Positions 29,197 through 42,654 of a DNA stretch of 64,000 bases are shown here, piece after piece (the first letter of the stretch is position 1; every line of letters begins with the position of its first letter). The notes under the pieces are model-generated. The model saw only the letters and a program-made list of their open reading frames with translations. It did no database searches and was not told the origin of the DNA. A program made the translations under genes and the position numbers. This DNA is from Streptococcus infantis (lineage in GTDB: Bacteria; Bacillota; Bacilli; Lactobacillales; Streptococcaceae): positions 1-64,000 of the forward strand of contig NZ_JAHDAP010000002.1 in assembly GCF_018499575.1 (NCBI RefSeq), written 5' to 3'.

Positions 29197-30274
29197 AACA
29201 ATCGGAATTATCGGTGGCGGTCAGCTGGGGCAGATGATGGCCATTTCTGCTATCTACATGGGGCACAAGGTCATCGCGCTGGACCCTGCGGCGGATTGCC
29301 CAGCCTCTCGTGTGGCGGAAATCATCGTGGCGCCTTATAATGATGTGGACGCCCTCCGTCAGTTGGCGGAGCGTTGCGATGTCCTGACCTATGAGTTTGA
29401 AAATGTCGACGCTGACGGCCTTGACGCTGTTATCAAAGATGGTCAGCTTCCACAAGGGACAGATCTGCTTCGCATTTCTCAAAACCGTATTTTTGAAAAG
29501 GACTTTCTCTCAAATAAGGCCCAAGTCACCGTGGCACCTTATAAGGTTGTGATTTCAAGCCAGGATTTGGCAGATATCGACCTTTCTAAAAACTATGTCC
29601 TCAAGACTGCGACAGGTGGCTACGATGGCCATGGTCAGAAGGTTATTCGATCAGCGGAAGATTTAGAAGAAGCCTATGCACTAGCGGATTCAGCTGACTG
29701 TGTTTTGGAAGAATTTGTCAATTTCGACTTGGAGATTTCTGTCATCGTGTCTGGGAATGGTAAGGATGTGACGGTTTTTCCAGTTCAGGAAAATATTCAT
29801 CGCAACAATATCTTGTCTAAAACCATTGTGCCAGCTCGTATTTCAGAAAGTCTAGCTGAAAAAGCTAAAGCCATGGCAGTGCAAATCGCAGAACAACTGA
29901 ACTTGTCTGGAACCCTTTGCGTGGAAATGTTTGCGACGGCTGATGACATCATCGTCAATGAGATTGCTCCACGTCCACACAACTCAGGGCACTACTCTAT
30001 CGAAGCCTGTGACTTCTCCCAGTTTGATACCCATATCCTGGGCGTTCTCGGAGCGCCATTGCCAGCCATCAAACTCCATGCGTCAGCGGTCATGCTCAAT
30101 GTTCTCGGCCAACACGTCGAAGCAGCTGAGCGTTATGTCACAGAAAATCCAAGCGCCCACCTCCACATGTATGGTAAAATAGAAGCGAAGCACAATCGCA
30201 AAATGGGACATGTGACCTTGTTTAGTGATATGCCGGATGAGGTAGAGGAGTTTGGGAAAGGAATTGATTTTTGA
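29183..30274 (+). CDS. purK: N5-CAIR synthetase
   Basis: PurK carboxylates AIR with bicarbonate and ATP to N5-CAIR. It is 363 aa and ATP-grasp, starting [32 protein letters not shown] near 135 is the ATP loop and [18 protein letters not shown] near 255 the metal and substrate site. It overlaps purE by 14 bases and the next gene by one base. Bicarbonate supply links it with the carbonic anhydrase at 7879 by chemistry only. Confidence 0.95.
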   Translation: MSSSKTIGIIGGGQLGQMMAISAIYMGHKVIALDPAADCPASRVAEIIVAPYNDVDALRQLAERCDVLTYEFENVDADGLDAVIKDGQLPQGTDLLRISQNRIFEKDFLSNKAQVTVAPYKVVISSQDLADIDLSKNYVLKTATGGYDGHGQKVIRSAEDLEEAYALADSADCVLEEFVNFDLEISVIVSGNGKDVTVFPVQENIHRNNILSKTIVPARISESLAEKAKAMAVQIAEQLNLSGTLCVEMFATADDIIVNEIAPRPHNSGHYSIEACDFSQFDTHILGVLGAPLPAIKLHASAVMLNVLGQHVEAAERYVTENPSAHLHMYGKIEAKHNRKMGHVTLFSDMPDEVEEFGKGIDF

Positions 30275-31224
30275 TGAAAATAGCGATTCTAGGACTTGGA
30301 GTGATCGGGACTACTTATGCCTATGCTTTTCAAAAAGCAGGTCATCAAGTGGAACACGTACTGAGAGGCAGTAAGAAAAGCACTGCTCCCAAGGAGTTGT
30401 TGGTTGATCTGCTAGATGGCCGTTATCATTCCAAAGGTGAGAACAAACACGACACCTATGAGGTTCATGTGGCGGAAGCTGATTCGGAATATGATTTTAT
30501 TTTTCTGAGTGTGCGTCATGGGTTTGTCAAAGAAGCTGTGGAAACCTTGCGAAAAAATAATATCAAAGGCACTCTCGTTTTCTTCTGCAATTTCTGGAAT
30601 ACTCGAAAAGAGGTCCAAGAGTGGGCAGGAGATTACGACTATATTCTGGCTTTCCCGACAGCGGGTGGTCATATGCAGGAGGACCATTTGGATGGTGTCT
30701 TATTTGACCATTTAATGCTAGAAGGTGAACAAAAAGCACAGATTTCTAACTATTCTGATCTGACGGATTTACTGACTTCTGCAGATTTGAAGTGGGAAGT
30801 GCCTCATGATATGGTCGAATGGATTTGGATTCACATGGCGATTAATGCGGGTGTCACTTCGACAGCTGCACGTTCAGGGAATCTGGAAAATCCAGAAGAA
30901 TTGGCTCTGAACTTGATGAATAGTTCTTCGGAATTATCATTGGCCATTAAGGCCATTCGAGAGGCTTTGAAAGTCGTAGAAGCGCGTGGCGTGAATTTGA
31001 AGCTTTACAAAGCCGAACTCTTGCCCTACAAAATTCCCGCTTGGATAGCCGGCAAGGCCATGAAAGTCATGTTTGCGAAAAATGAGCTGACACGAAAAAT
31101 CATGACCTTACACAATGATAAACAGGATATTTTCTACTGTTGTCAAAGTGTCTATCAGACCGGTCAGGAGTTAGGTGTGGACATGCCCATTCTAGAAGCA
31201 AACATGAAGGGGATTTCGCTTTAG
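30274..31224 (+). CDS. Ketopantoate-reductase-like NADP-binding protein
   Basis: This 316-aa protein starts KIAILGLGVIGTTYAYAF, a Rossmann fold of the ApbA/PanE type. The helical second domain follows from about residue 180. Sequence identity to true PanE is not evident to me, so the substrate is open. The ATG at 30274 overlaps the purK stop (TGATG). A TTG three bases earlier in the same frame is less likely. The gene rides in the purine operon, but a purine role is not established. It is conserved at this place in pneumococci as I recall. Confidence 0.75.
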   Translation: MKIAILGLGVIGTTYAYAFQKAGHQVEHVLRGSKKSTAPKELLVDLLDGRYHSKGENKHDTYEVHVAEADSEYDFIFLSVRHGFVKEAVETLRKNNIKGTLVFFCNFWNTRKEVQEWAGDYDYILAFPTAGGHMQEDHLDGVLFDHLMLEGEQKAQISNYSDLTDLLTSADLKWEVPHDMVEWIWIHMAINAGVTSTAARSGNLENPEELALNLMNSSSELSLAIKAIREALKVVEARGVNLKLYKAELLPYKIPAWIAGKAMKVMFAKNELTRKIMTLHNDKQDIFYCCQSVYQTGQELGVDMPILEANMKGISL

Positions 31225-31232
31225 GAGGTTTT

Positions 31233-31460
31233 ATGATTCAACTCATTGTCAACGCATTTGTTGAAAAAGAAAAGACGGGAGCAGTCGTCGAAGTCTTGTA
31301 TGCTAGTAGCGATCACGAAAAAGTGAAAGTTAAGTATGAAGAGCTGACTGCTCAATATCCTGAAAACTATTTAGCTATCTATGATGTCCCGCTGGATACG
31401 GATTTGAATACACTCGATCACTATCCATCAGTGTGGATTGGGAAAGAAGAGTTTGAGTAA
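31233..31460 (+). CDS. Small conserved protein, 75 aa
   Basis: I cannot name this protein. It is acidic, with no membrane segment, beginning [20 protein letters not shown] and ending [20 protein letters not shown] stands at ideal distance from ATG 31233, so translation is likely. It sits eight bases after the reductase-like gene and 55 before purB, in the same transcript. The frame is open upstream to 31140, but that part is inside the previous gene. Confidence 0.72.
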   Translation: MIQLIVNAFVEKEKTGAVVEVLYASSDHEKVKVKYEELTAQYPENYLAIYDVPLDTDLNTLDHYPSVWIGKEEFE

Positions 31461-31515
31461 AGCGATTGTCGGTTGCTTAGCTGATGTGAAACATCAACAG
31501 AAAGGAAAATTAAAC

Positions 31516-32814
31516 ATGATTGATAGATATAGCCGCCCTGAGATGGCGAACATTTGGACTGAAGAAAATAAATACCGTGCTTGGCTTGAGGTGGAAATCT
31601 TAGCTGACGAGGCATGGGCTGAGTTGGGGGAAATCCCTAAGGAAGATGTGGCTTTGATTCGCGAGAAGGCGGACTTTGACATCGACCGAATTTTGGAAAT
31701 CGAGCAGCAAACTCGCCACGATGTGGTGGCTTTCACACGTGCGGTTTCTGAAACGCTTGGCGAAGAGCGCAAGTGGGTTCACTATGGTTTGACATCTACT
31801 GACGTAGTAGATACTGCCTATGGTTACCTATACAAACAAGCAAACGACATCATCCGCAAGGATCTTGAAAACTTCCTCAACATCATCGCTGACAAAGCAA
31901 AAGAACACAAGTTCACTATCATGATGGGTCGTACCCACGGTGTGCACGCTGAGCCTACAACTTTTGGTCTTAAATTGGCAACTTGGTACAGCGAAATGAA
32001 ACGCAACATCGAGCGTTTCGAGCATGCGGCTGCTGGTGTGGAAGCTGGTAAGATTTCTGGTGCGGTTGGGAACTTTGCCAACATTCCACCGTTTGTTGAA
32101 AAATACGTCTGCGACAAGCTTGGTATCCGTGCTCAAGAAATCTCTACACAGGTGCTTCCTCGCGACCTTCACGCTGAGTACTTTGCGGTTCTTGCCAGCA
32201 TCGCAACTTCTATCGAGCGTATGGCAACTGAAATTCGTGGTCTTCAAAAATCAGAACAACGTGAAGTGGAAGAGTTCTTTGCTAAAGGTCAAAAAGGCTC
32301 TTCAGCTATGCCTCACAAACGCAACCCAATCGGTTCTGAAAACATGACAGGTCTTGCGCGTGTTATCCGTGGTCACATGGTAACGGCTTATGAAAACGTG
32401 TCACTCTGGCATGAACGTGATATCTCTCATTCATCAGCTGAGCGGATCATCGCACCAGATACAACCATCTTGATTGACTACATGCTCAACCGTTTTGGAA
32501 ACATCGTTAAAAACTTGACAGTCTTCCCTGAAAACATGATTCGCAACATGAACTCTACATTTGGTCTTATTTTCAGTCAACGTGCTATGCTTACTTTGAT
32601 TGAAAAAGGCATGACCCGTGAGCAAGCTTACGACCTCGTTCAACCGAAGACAGCTCAATCATGGGATAACCAAGTAGACTTTAAACCACTTCTTGAAGCA
32701 GATCCAGAGGTGACTTCACGTCTCACTCAAGAAGAAATCGACGAAATCTTCAACCCAACATACTACACCAAACGTGTGGATGAGATCTTCGAACGTATCG
32801 GTTTGGGTGACTAA
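31516..32814 (+). CDS. purB: Adenylosuccinate lyase
   Basis: PurB cleaves SAICAR to AICAR plus fumarate, and adenylosuccinate to AMP plus fumarate, so it acts twice in the pathway. It is 432 aa. [17 protein letters not shown] near 95 and [12 protein letters not shown] near 137 contain the catalytic His. The signature loop [16 protein letters not shown] near 260 holds the mobile serine. AAAGGAAAATTAAAC precedes the ATG at 31516; the in-frame ATG at 31438 lies in the previous gene. It is the last gene of this transcript. Confidence 0.96.
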   Translation: MIDRYSRPEMANIWTEENKYRAWLEVEILADEAWAELGEIPKEDVALIREKADFDIDRILEIEQQTRHDVVAFTRAVSETLGEERKWVHYGLTSTDVVDTAYGYLYKQANDIIRKDLENFLNIIADKAKEHKFTIMMGRTHGVHAEPTTFGLKLATWYSEMKRNIERFEHAAAGVEAGKISGAVGNFANIPPFVEKYVCDKLGIRAQEISTQVLPRDLHAEYFAVLASIATSIERMATEIRGLQKSEQREVEEFFAKGQKGSSAMPHKRNPIGSENMTGLARVIRGHMVTAYENVSLWHERDISHSSAERIIAPDTTILIDYMLNRFGNIVKNLTVFPENMIRNMNSTFGLIFSQRAMLTLIEKGMTREQAYDLVQPKTAQSWDNQVDFKPLLEADPEVTSRLTQEEIDEIFNPTYYTKRVDEIFERIGLGD

Positions 32815-32823
32815 TGACAATAA

Positions 32824-32850
32824 AAAAAGCGAGATTGTATCTCGCTTTTT
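32824..32850. terminator. Bidirectional terminator between purB and strH
   Basis: A perfect 12-bp stem AAAAAGCGAGAT (32824-32835) / ATCTCGCTTTTT (32839-32850) with loop TGT. A and T tracts on both sides serve both converging genes. Confidence 0.95.
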
Positions 32851-32858
32851 ATTTGTGC

Positions 32859-36881
<4,023 letters not shown>

Positions 36882-36889
36882 CTAATCCT

Positions 36890-36918
36890 ATTGTATGTTC
36901 TAACTAAAATAAAGTCAA
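36890..36918 (-). promoter_or_regulatory. strH promoter
   Basis: On the minus strand TTGACT (36918-36913), 17 bases, TACAAT (36895-36890). The mRNA should start near 36883. Confidence 0.82.
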
Positions 36919-37054
36919 GCTTTTGAGGAAATTACTATAAAAAATAGAATAATTTATAAATTAAGATATATTTTTCTGGTTGTGACTATTTTTTAGTAAA
37001 AAGGTTACTAATTATAGAATTGCTTGAAATGCTATTCTTTTGAAAGAGAGGCGG

Positions 37055-37063
37055 TGATATAAT
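37055..37063 (+). promoter_or_regulatory. Possible plus-strand extended -10 box
   Basis: TGATATAAT (37055-37063) resembles an extended -10 box, but there is no gene behind it, only the terminator at 37072. If used, it would make an RNA of about 35 bases. Confidence 0.25.
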
Positions 37064-37071
37064 GGGTATAT

Positions 37072-37103
37072 AAAAAACCTGAGACAGTTGCCTCAGGTTT
37101 TTT
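37072..37103. terminator. Terminator of the GntR gene (bidirectional)
   Basis: A perfect 12-bp stem AAAAAACCTGAG (37072-37083) / CTCAGGTTTTTT (37092-37103), loop of eight. Confidence 0.93.
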
Positions 37104-37107
37104 AAGA

Positions 37108-37824
37108 TTAGTGACCACGGTCACAAGAGATGAATTTAATTTTGTAGAAATCAGAACGTTTATAAGTTTCGATGTATTCCAAAACTTGACCAGTTGCTTC
37201 AAGCTGAGTTGTCTTCGTTTGGAAAACAGTTGGGAATTTAGTGTCGATTCCTAGGATAGAAGCGGCATGTTTTGGAGTTGGAAATACAATTTCATTAATT
37301 TCTTCAAAATGCTCGTCATTCATGTGAATGTGGTAGTCCAATTTAAAACGATTATAGATAGAACTATAATATTCGAGATTTGGATAGTTGGCATTGATGT
37401 ATTGTTCAGGAATATACGAATTGTGATAGATATAGGTAACGCCATTTGTTTCACGAATACGTTCAATCTTGTAATAGAATTGATCGCCGCGTAGGCCGAG
37501 TTTTTCTAGGTATTTAAGATCGTTCCCGCGTTCGATAGAAAGAACAGTTACTTTATCATCTTTTGTTTCGAAGATTTCTACATCAGAAAATTCAACGAGT
37601 TTGTGTTTACGTGCACGAGCTACGAAAGTTCCTTTCCCTTGTTGGCGGACGATATATCCGTCTTTGGCAAGGTCGTTCAAGGCGCGGACTACTGTGATTG
37701 AACTAACATCATACATGGAAATCAATTCTGCTTCAGTGTAGAACTTGTCTCCACTAGCGAATTGACCAGAAATAATCTTATTTTTCAATTCATCTTTAAT
37801 ATATTGATATTTTGGAATTGCCAT
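37108..37824 (-). CDS. GntR/HutC family transcription regulator
   Basis: This 238-aa regulator has an N-terminal winged helix (YIKDELKNKIISGQF, then SMYDVSSITVVRALNDLAKDGYIVRQQGKGTF, about residues 7-70). A UTRA ligand-binding domain (about 90-230) of the HutC subfamily follows; this subfamily typically senses sugar phosphates or similar metabolites. It is divergent from bgaC and the PTS genes, which it most likely controls. The ATG at 37824 follows GAGGTG. An operator may be the palindrome on the bgaC promoter at 38089. Confidence 0.9.
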   Translation of the reverse strand: MAIPKYQYIKDELKNKIISGQFASGDKFYTEAELISMYDVSSITVVRALNDLAKDGYIVRQQGKGTFVARARKHKLVEFSDVEIFETKDDKVTVLSIERGNDLKYLEKLGLRGDQFYYKIERIRETNGVTYIYHNSYIPEQYINANYPNLEYYSSIYNRFKLDYHIHMNDEHFEEINEIVFPTPKHAASILGIDTKFPTVFQTKTTQLEATGQVLEYIETYKRSDFYKIKFISCDRGH

Positions 37825-38066
37825 ATTTTCACCTCATTTTTTCCTTCTCCACATATGATTTTAACATAAAATCGAAAAAAATAGTAGAAAAGCATTTTAA
37901 AAAATTAAAATATCGGAATAAGAATTTAGAATACATATAAATAATTCGTGTTTTGCCTCGTATTTTTGCTCTTCAGTCAGAATGTTGATTTTATAGGATT
38001 TGAGATGATTTTTAGAAAAGATTCAGTAAAAAAATAGAAAAATTTTAAAGAAAATTTCAAAAAGTA
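37825..38066. other. AT-rich divergent spacer
   Basis: This spacer between the regulator and the bgaC promoter holds no gene. Apart from poly-A and poly-T tracts that may bend DNA, I see no further structure. Confidence 0.5.
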
Positions 38067-38103
38067 TTGACATTATTCTCCGATTGGTTTATAGTTGATA
38101 TAA
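38067..38103 (+). promoter_or_regulatory. bgaC promoter with overlapping palindrome
   Basis: TTGACA (38067-38072), 17 bases, TATAGT (38090-38095) is a strong promoter. TTATA-GTTGA-TATAA (38089-38103) is a 5-bp inverted repeat over the -10 box and is a candidate operator for the divergent GntR regulator. Confidence 0.75.
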
Positions 38104-38110
38104 CAATAAA

Positions 38111-38124
38111 TGAAAGCGCAAACT
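38111..38124 (+). promoter_or_regulatory. CcpA cre site of bgaC
   Basis: TGAAAGCGCAAACT fits the cre consensus except for the last base and lies about +10 to +23. It overlaps a leader hairpin AAAGCG (38113-38118) / CGCTTT (38128-38133). Confidence 0.7.
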
Positions 38125-38146
38125 TTTCGCTTTTAGGGGAGGAAGA

Positions 38147-39934
38147 ATGGCAAGATTTGAAATTAAAGATGATTTCTATCTGGATGGGAAACCATTCAAG
38201 ATTTTGTCTGGCGCCATTCACTATTTTAGAGTTCCTGCGGAAGATTGGCATCATTCATTGTATAACCTCAAGGCATTAGGATTCAATACAGTTGAGACCT
38301 ATGTTGCTTGGAACATGCATGAACCTGCTGAAGGGAAATTTAACTTTGAAGGTGATCTTGATTTAGAAAGATTTCTTCAAACTGCACAAGATTTGGGCTT
38401 ATATGCAATTGTACGTCCTTCTCCATTTATCTGTGCAGAGTGGGAATTTGGTGGTTTACCGGCATGGCTCTTAACCAAGGATATGAGAATTCGGTCGTCG
38501 GACCCAGCTTTCATTGACATGGTTGGTCGTTACTATGATCAGTTGCTTCCACGTTTAGTTCCGAGATTATTGGAAAACGGTGGCAACATTCTCATGATGC
38601 AAGTCGAAAATGAGTATGGATCGTATGGTGAAGACAAGGCATACTTGAGGGCAATCCGACGCTTGATGGAAGAACGGTCAGTTACTTGTCCGCTTTTCAC
38701 ATCAGATGGTCCGTGGCGAGCGACTCTCAAGGCTGGGACCTTGATTGAGGATGATCTCTTTGTGACGGGGAACTTTGGTTCCAAAGCTGCTTATAATTTC
38801 TCACAGATGCAAGAGTTTCTAGATGAGCACGGCAAGAAATGGCCACTCATGTGTATGGAATTCTGGGATGGCTGGTTCAATCGATGGAAAGAACCAATCA
38901 TCAAGCGTGAACCTGAGGAATTAGCAGAAGCTGTTCATGAAGTTCTAGAGCTAGGATCTATCAACCTATATATGTTCCACGGTGGAACCAACTTTGGTTT
39001 TATGAATGGTTGTTCAGCTCGAGGAACTATTGATTTACCACAAGTAACATCTTATGATTACGACGCTCTTCTTGATGAAGCTGGTAACCCGACTGCTAAA
39101 TATTTTGCAGTCAAAGACATGATGGCGACTTACTATCCTGAGTATCCACAATCTGAACCGCTTCGCAAGGAAAGTATGGAAGTAGAAGCGATTCCGCTAG
39201 TCGAGAAAGTTTCCTTGTTTGAAACCTTGGATAGCCTATCCAGTCCCATTGAAAGTCTCTACCCTAAGAAAATGGAAGAGCTAGGACAAGGTTACGGCTA
39301 CCTACTCTATCGTACGGAAGTAAGTTGGGATGCGGATGAAGAACGCATTCGAATCATTGACGGACGAGATAGAGCCCAACTCTTTATCGATGGTAAACGA
39401 GTGGCGACACAGTACCAAACAGAAATCGGTGAAGATATTTTTTATCAAGGCAAAAAGAAAACGCTATCCAATATTGATATACTTATTGAAAATATGGGGC
39501 GTGTCAACTATGGACACAAATTATTAGCAGACACACAGCGAAAAGGAATTCGCACAGGTGTTTGTAAAGATTTGCATTTCTTGCTCAACTGGAAGCAATA
39601 TCCACTTCCACTTGATAACCCAGAGAATATTGATTTCTCTAAGGGATGGACAGAAGGGCAACCCGCCTTTTACGCCTTTGACTTTGAGATCAAGGAGCCG
39701 AAAGATACCTACTTAGATTGTTCTGAGTTTGGTAAAGGGATTGCTTATATTAACGGGCATCACCTAGGTCGTTTCTGGAATGTCGGTCCAACCTTATCTC
39801 TTTATATTCCACATAGCTATCTCAAGGAAGGTGCCAACCGCATCATTATCTTTGAAACCGAAGGGGAGTATAAGGAACACATACACTTAACTTGTAAACC
39901 TACACTAAAACTTATAAAGGGGGAAAACTTATGA
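38147..39934 (+). CDS. bgaC: Beta-galactosidase BgaC (GH35)
   Basis: BgaC cuts terminal beta-1,3-linked galactose from host glycans. In pneumococcus it is surface-associated without a signal peptide, and none is seen here. It is 595 aa. The GH35 catalytic domain spans about 1-330. The acid/base Glu is in MQVENEYGSYG near residue 155, the nucleophile Glu in CMEFWDGWFNRW near 243, and the family signature PSPFICAEWEFGGLPAWL near 90. Beta-sandwich domains with jelly-roll ends follow. GGGGAGGAAG precedes the ATG. It overlaps the PTS IIB gene by four bases. Confidence 0.95.
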   Translation: MARFEIKDDFYLDGKPFKILSGAIHYFRVPAEDWHHSLYNLKALGFNTVETYVAWNMHEPAEGKFNFEGDLDLERFLQTAQDLGLYAIVRPSPFICAEWEFGGLPAWLLTKDMRIRSSDPAFIDMVGRYYDQLLPRLVPRLLENGGNILMMQVENEYGSYGEDKAYLRAIRRLMEERSVTCPLFTSDGPWRATLKAGTLIEDDLFVTGNFGSKAAYNFSQMQEFLDEHGKKWPLMCMEFWDGWFNRWKEPIIKREPEELAEAVHEVLELGSINLYMFHGGTNFGFMNGCSARGTIDLPQVTSYDYDALLDEAGNPTAKYFAVKDMMATYYPEYPQSEPLRKESMEVEAIPLVEKVSLFETLDSLSSPIESLYPKKMEELGQGYGYLLYRTEVSWDADEERIRIIDGRDRAQLFIDGKRVATQYQTEIGEDIFYQGKKKTLSNIDILIENMGRVNYGHKLLADTQRKGIRTGVCKDLHFLLNWKQYPLPLDNPENIDFSKGWTEGQPAFYAFDFEIKEPKDTYLDCSEFGKGIAYINGHHLGRFWNVGPTLSLYIPHSYLKEGANRIIIFETEGEYKEHIHLTCKPTLKLIKGENL

Positions 39935-40407
39935 CAATTGTAGGATGCCGTATCGATGGGCGCTTAATTCACGGACAAGTCGCAAACCTTTGGTCTGCTA
40001 AACTTAATGTTTCACGTATCATGGTCGTTGACAATGAAGTTGTGAACAACGACGTTGAAAAAAGTGGCTTGAAACTTGCAACACCACCAGGTGTAAAACT
40101 TAGTATTTTGCCAGTTGATAAAGCAGCAGCGAATATCCTTGCTGGTAAATATGATAGCCAACGTCTGTTGATTGTAGCACGCAAACCTGACCGTTTCCTC
40201 GGTTTGGTAGAAGCAGGTGTGCCACTTGAAACTGTCAATGTCGGCAACATGTCTCAAACACCAGAAACACGTGCGATCACACGTTCTATCAACGTTGTGG
40301 ATAAAGACGTGGAAGACTTCCGTAAATTAGCGGAAAAAGGTGTTAAACTCACTGCTCAAATGGTTCCAAATGATCCAGTTTCAGACTTTTTGAGCTTATT
40401 AAAATAG
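39931..40407 (+). CDS. PTS system IIB component, mannose family
   Basis: This is a 158-aa cytoplasmic phosphocarrier. GCRIDGRLIHGQVANLW contains His14, the site that takes phosphate from IIA and passes it to the sugar. It is coupled with bgaC by an ATGA overlap. Together with IIC, IID and IIA it forms a complete transporter. The context points to galactose, GalNAc or galactosyl disaccharides set free at the surface; the exact sugar is inferred. Confidence 0.92.
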   Translation: MTIVGCRIDGRLIHGQVANLWSAKLNVSRIMVVDNEVVNNDVEKSGLKLATPPGVKLSILPVDKAAANILAGKYDSQRLLIVARKPDRFLGLVEAGVPLETVNVGNMSQTPETRAITRSINVVDKDVEDFRKLAEKGVKLTAQMVPNDPVSDFLSLLK

Positions 40408-40433
40408 GAAAAAATTTTTAGGAGGTCATTGTT

Positions 40434-41339
40434 ATGATACAATGGTGGCAAATTTTACTTCTCACTTTGTACTCAGCTTATCAAATCTGTGATGAGTTGA
40501 CGATCGTTTCTTCTGCAGGTTCCCCTGTATTCGCTGGTTTCATTACTGGTTTAGTCATGGGAGATTTGACAACTGGTTTGTTTATCGGTGGTAGCTTGCA
40601 GTTGTTCGTACTTGGGGTAGGTACCTTCGGTGGTGCTTCTCGTATCGACGCAACTTCTGGTGCGGTACTTGCGACAGCTTTCTCAGTTGCACAAGGTATC
40701 GAAACAGACCTTGCGATTACTACAATCGCTGTACCAGTAGCGGCACTCTTGACTTACTTCGACGTACTTGGTCGTATGACTACAACATTCTTCGCTCACC
40801 GTATTGATGCTGCGATCGAACGCTTTGACTACAAAGGAATCGAACGCAACTACCTTCTTGGTGCGCTTCCTTGGGCTCTATCTCGTGCCCTTCCAGTATT
40901 CTTCGCCCTTGCTTTCGGTGGAGAATTCGTTACAGGTGTTGTAAACCTTGTTAAAGAATACCAATGGGTTGCAGACGGTTTGACTCTTGCAGGTCGTATG
41001 CTTCCAGGTCTTGGATTCGCTATCTTGCTTCGTTACCTTCCAGTTAAACGTAACCTTCACTACCTTGCTATGGGATTCGGTTTGACAGCTATGTTGACTG
41101 TACTTTACTCATATGTAACAAGTCTTGGTGGAGCAGTTGCTGGTATCGTTGGCATGCTTCCAGCTGAAGTTGCTGAAAAAATTGGCTTTGCAAACAACTT
41201 CAAAGGTTTGTCTATGATCGGTATCTCTATCGTAGGTATTTTCCTTGCAGTGCTTCACTTCAAAAATAGCCAAAAAGTAGCTGTAGCAGCACCTTCTACA
41301 CCATCAGAAAGTGGGGAAATTGAAGATGACGAATTCTAA
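40434..41339 (+). CDS. PTS system IIC component, mannose family
   Basis: This 301-aa membrane permease subunit has about eight hydrophobic segments. SAGSPVFAGFITGLVMGDLTTGLFIGGSLQL near residues 22-52 is typical of EIIC of the Man family (family PF03609 by signature). GAGGTCATTGTT precedes the start. Its last 14 bases overlap the IID gene. Confidence 0.92.
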   Translation: MIQWWQILLLTLYSAYQICDELTIVSSAGSPVFAGFITGLVMGDLTTGLFIGGSLQLFVLGVGTFGGASRIDATSGAVLATAFSVAQGIETDLAITTIAVPVAALLTYFDVLGRMTTTFFAHRIDAAIERFDYKGIERNYLLGALPWALSRALPVFFALAFGGEFVTGVVNLVKEYQWVADGLTLAGRMLPGLGFAILLRYLPVKRNLHYLAMGFGLTAMLTVLYSYVTSLGGAVAGIVGMLPAEVAEKIGFANNFKGLSMIGISIVGIFLAVLHFKNSQKVAVAAPSTPSESGEIEDDEF

Positions 41340-42147
41340 TTACAAATTAACAAAAGAAGATTTTAATCAAATTAACAAACGTAGCTTGTTCACTTTCCAA
41401 TTGGGATGGAACTACGAACGTATGCAAGCATCAGGTTACCTTTACATGATCTTGCCACAATTGCGTAAAATGTATGGAGATGGAACTCCTGAGTTGAAAG
41501 AAATGATGAAAGTTCATACTCAATTCTTCAACACTTCACCATTCTTCCACACAATCATCGCTGGTTTTGACCTTGCCATGGAAGAAAAAGATGGTGTAGT
41601 CTCAAAAGACGCGGTTAACGGTATCAAGACAGGTTTGATGGGACCATTCGCTCCTCTTGGAGACACTATCTTTGGTTCACTTGTGCCAGCTATCATGGGT
41701 TCTATCGCTGCAACAATGGCTATCGCTGGTCAACCATGGGGTATCTTCCTTTGGATCGCGGTTGCAGTAGCGTATGACATCTTCCGTTGGAAACAGTTGG
41801 AATTTGCCTACAAAGAAGGGGTTAACCTTATCAACAACATGCAAAGTACTTTGACAGCTTTGATTGAAGCTGCATCTGTACTTGGTGTATTCATGATGGG
41901 TGCTCTTGTAGCAACAATGATCAACTTTGAAATTTCATACAAATTGCCAATCGGTGAAAAGATGATTGACTTCCAAGACATCTTGAACTCAATCTTCCCA
42001 CGTTTGCTTCCAGCAATCTTCACTGCATTCATCTTCTGGTTGCTTGGTAAGAAAGGTATGAACTCTACAAAAGCTATCGGTATCATTATCGTGCTTGCCT
42101 TGGCTCTTTCTGCTCTTGGTAAATTTGCACTTGGAATGGGCGCATAA
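41326..42147 (+). CDS. PTS system IID component, mannose family
   Basis: This 273-aa membrane subunit begins YKLTKEDFNQINKRSLFTFQLGWNYERMQASG, the family start. GPFAPLGDTIFGSLVPAIMGSIAA near residue 105 is the EIID signature. The start is placed at ATG 41326, inside the end of the IIC gene behind GGGGAAATTGAAG. An earlier frame start at 41311 is less likely. Confidence 0.92.
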   Translation: MTNSNYKLTKEDFNQINKRSLFTFQLGWNYERMQASGYLYMILPQLRKMYGDGTPELKEMMKVHTQFFNTSPFFHTIIAGFDLAMEEKDGVVSKDAVNGIKTGLMGPFAPLGDTIFGSLVPAIMGSIAATMAIAGQPWGIFLWIAVAVAYDIFRWKQLEFAYKEGVNLINNMQSTLTALIEAASVLGVFMMGALVATMINFEISYKLPIGEKMIDFQDILNSIFPRLLPAIFTAFIFWLLGKKGMNSTKAIGIIIVLALALSALGKFALGMGA

Positions 42148-42150
42148 TTT

Positions 42151-42555
42151 ATGACTAAATCATTAATTCTAGTGAGCCACGGTCGTTTCTGTGAAGAACT
42201 TAAAGGTAGCACAGAGATGATTATGGGACCACAAGACAACATTCATGCGGTTGCTCTTCTTCCAGAAGATGGACCAGAAGAATTTACTGCTAAATTTGAA
42301 GCTGCTGTTGAAGGATTGGATGATTTCCTAGTCTTTGCGGATCTTCTTGGCGGAACTCCATGTAACGTGGTGAGCCGTTTGATTATGGAAGGTCGTGACA
42401 TTGAACTTTATGCAGGGATGAACCTTCCAATGGTCATTGAGTTTATCAATGCAAGCCTAACAGGTATCGATGCGGACTATAAGAGTCGTGCTTCAGAAAG
42501 CATTGTGAAAGTTAATGATTTATTGGCTAGCTTCGACGACGATGAAGATGAATAA
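42151..42555 (+). CDS. PTS system IIA component, mannose family
   Basis: This 134-aa cytoplasmic protein takes phosphate from HPr on His10 (in LILVSHGRFCEEL). DDFLVFADLLGGTPCN near residue 65 is the family signature. The C-terminus is very acidic. It lies three bases after the IID stop. A long perfect hairpin follows at 42585. Confidence 0.92.
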   Translation: MTKSLILVSHGRFCEELKGSTEMIMGPQDNIHAVALLPEDGPEEFTAKFEAAVEGLDDFLVFADLLGGTPCNVVSRLIMEGRDIELYAGMNLPMVIEFINASLTGIDADYKSRASESIVKVNDLLASFDDDEDE

Positions 42556-42584
42556 GATGTAACAAACTATCTTATAGAAAATAT

Positions 42585-42620
42585 ACATGGGAATGGGAGC
42601 GACTCCCATTCCCATGTTTT
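42585..42620 (+). terminator. Perfect 15-bp hairpin between PTS IIA and agaS
   Basis: ACATGGGAATGGGAG (42585-42599), loop CGA, CTCCCATTCCCATGT (42603-42617), then only TTTT. It may end part of the transcripts or protect the upstream mRNA, so that the PTS genes are made in excess over agaS and galM. Confidence 0.75.
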
Positions 42621-42654
42621 CAATCATGAAACAATATTAGATTAGAGGTTTTCA

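Noticed and set aside
37055-37103. Tiny RNA between strH and the GntR gene
   Set aside because: An extended -10 box is seen, but the transcript would be almost only the terminator; likely chance.
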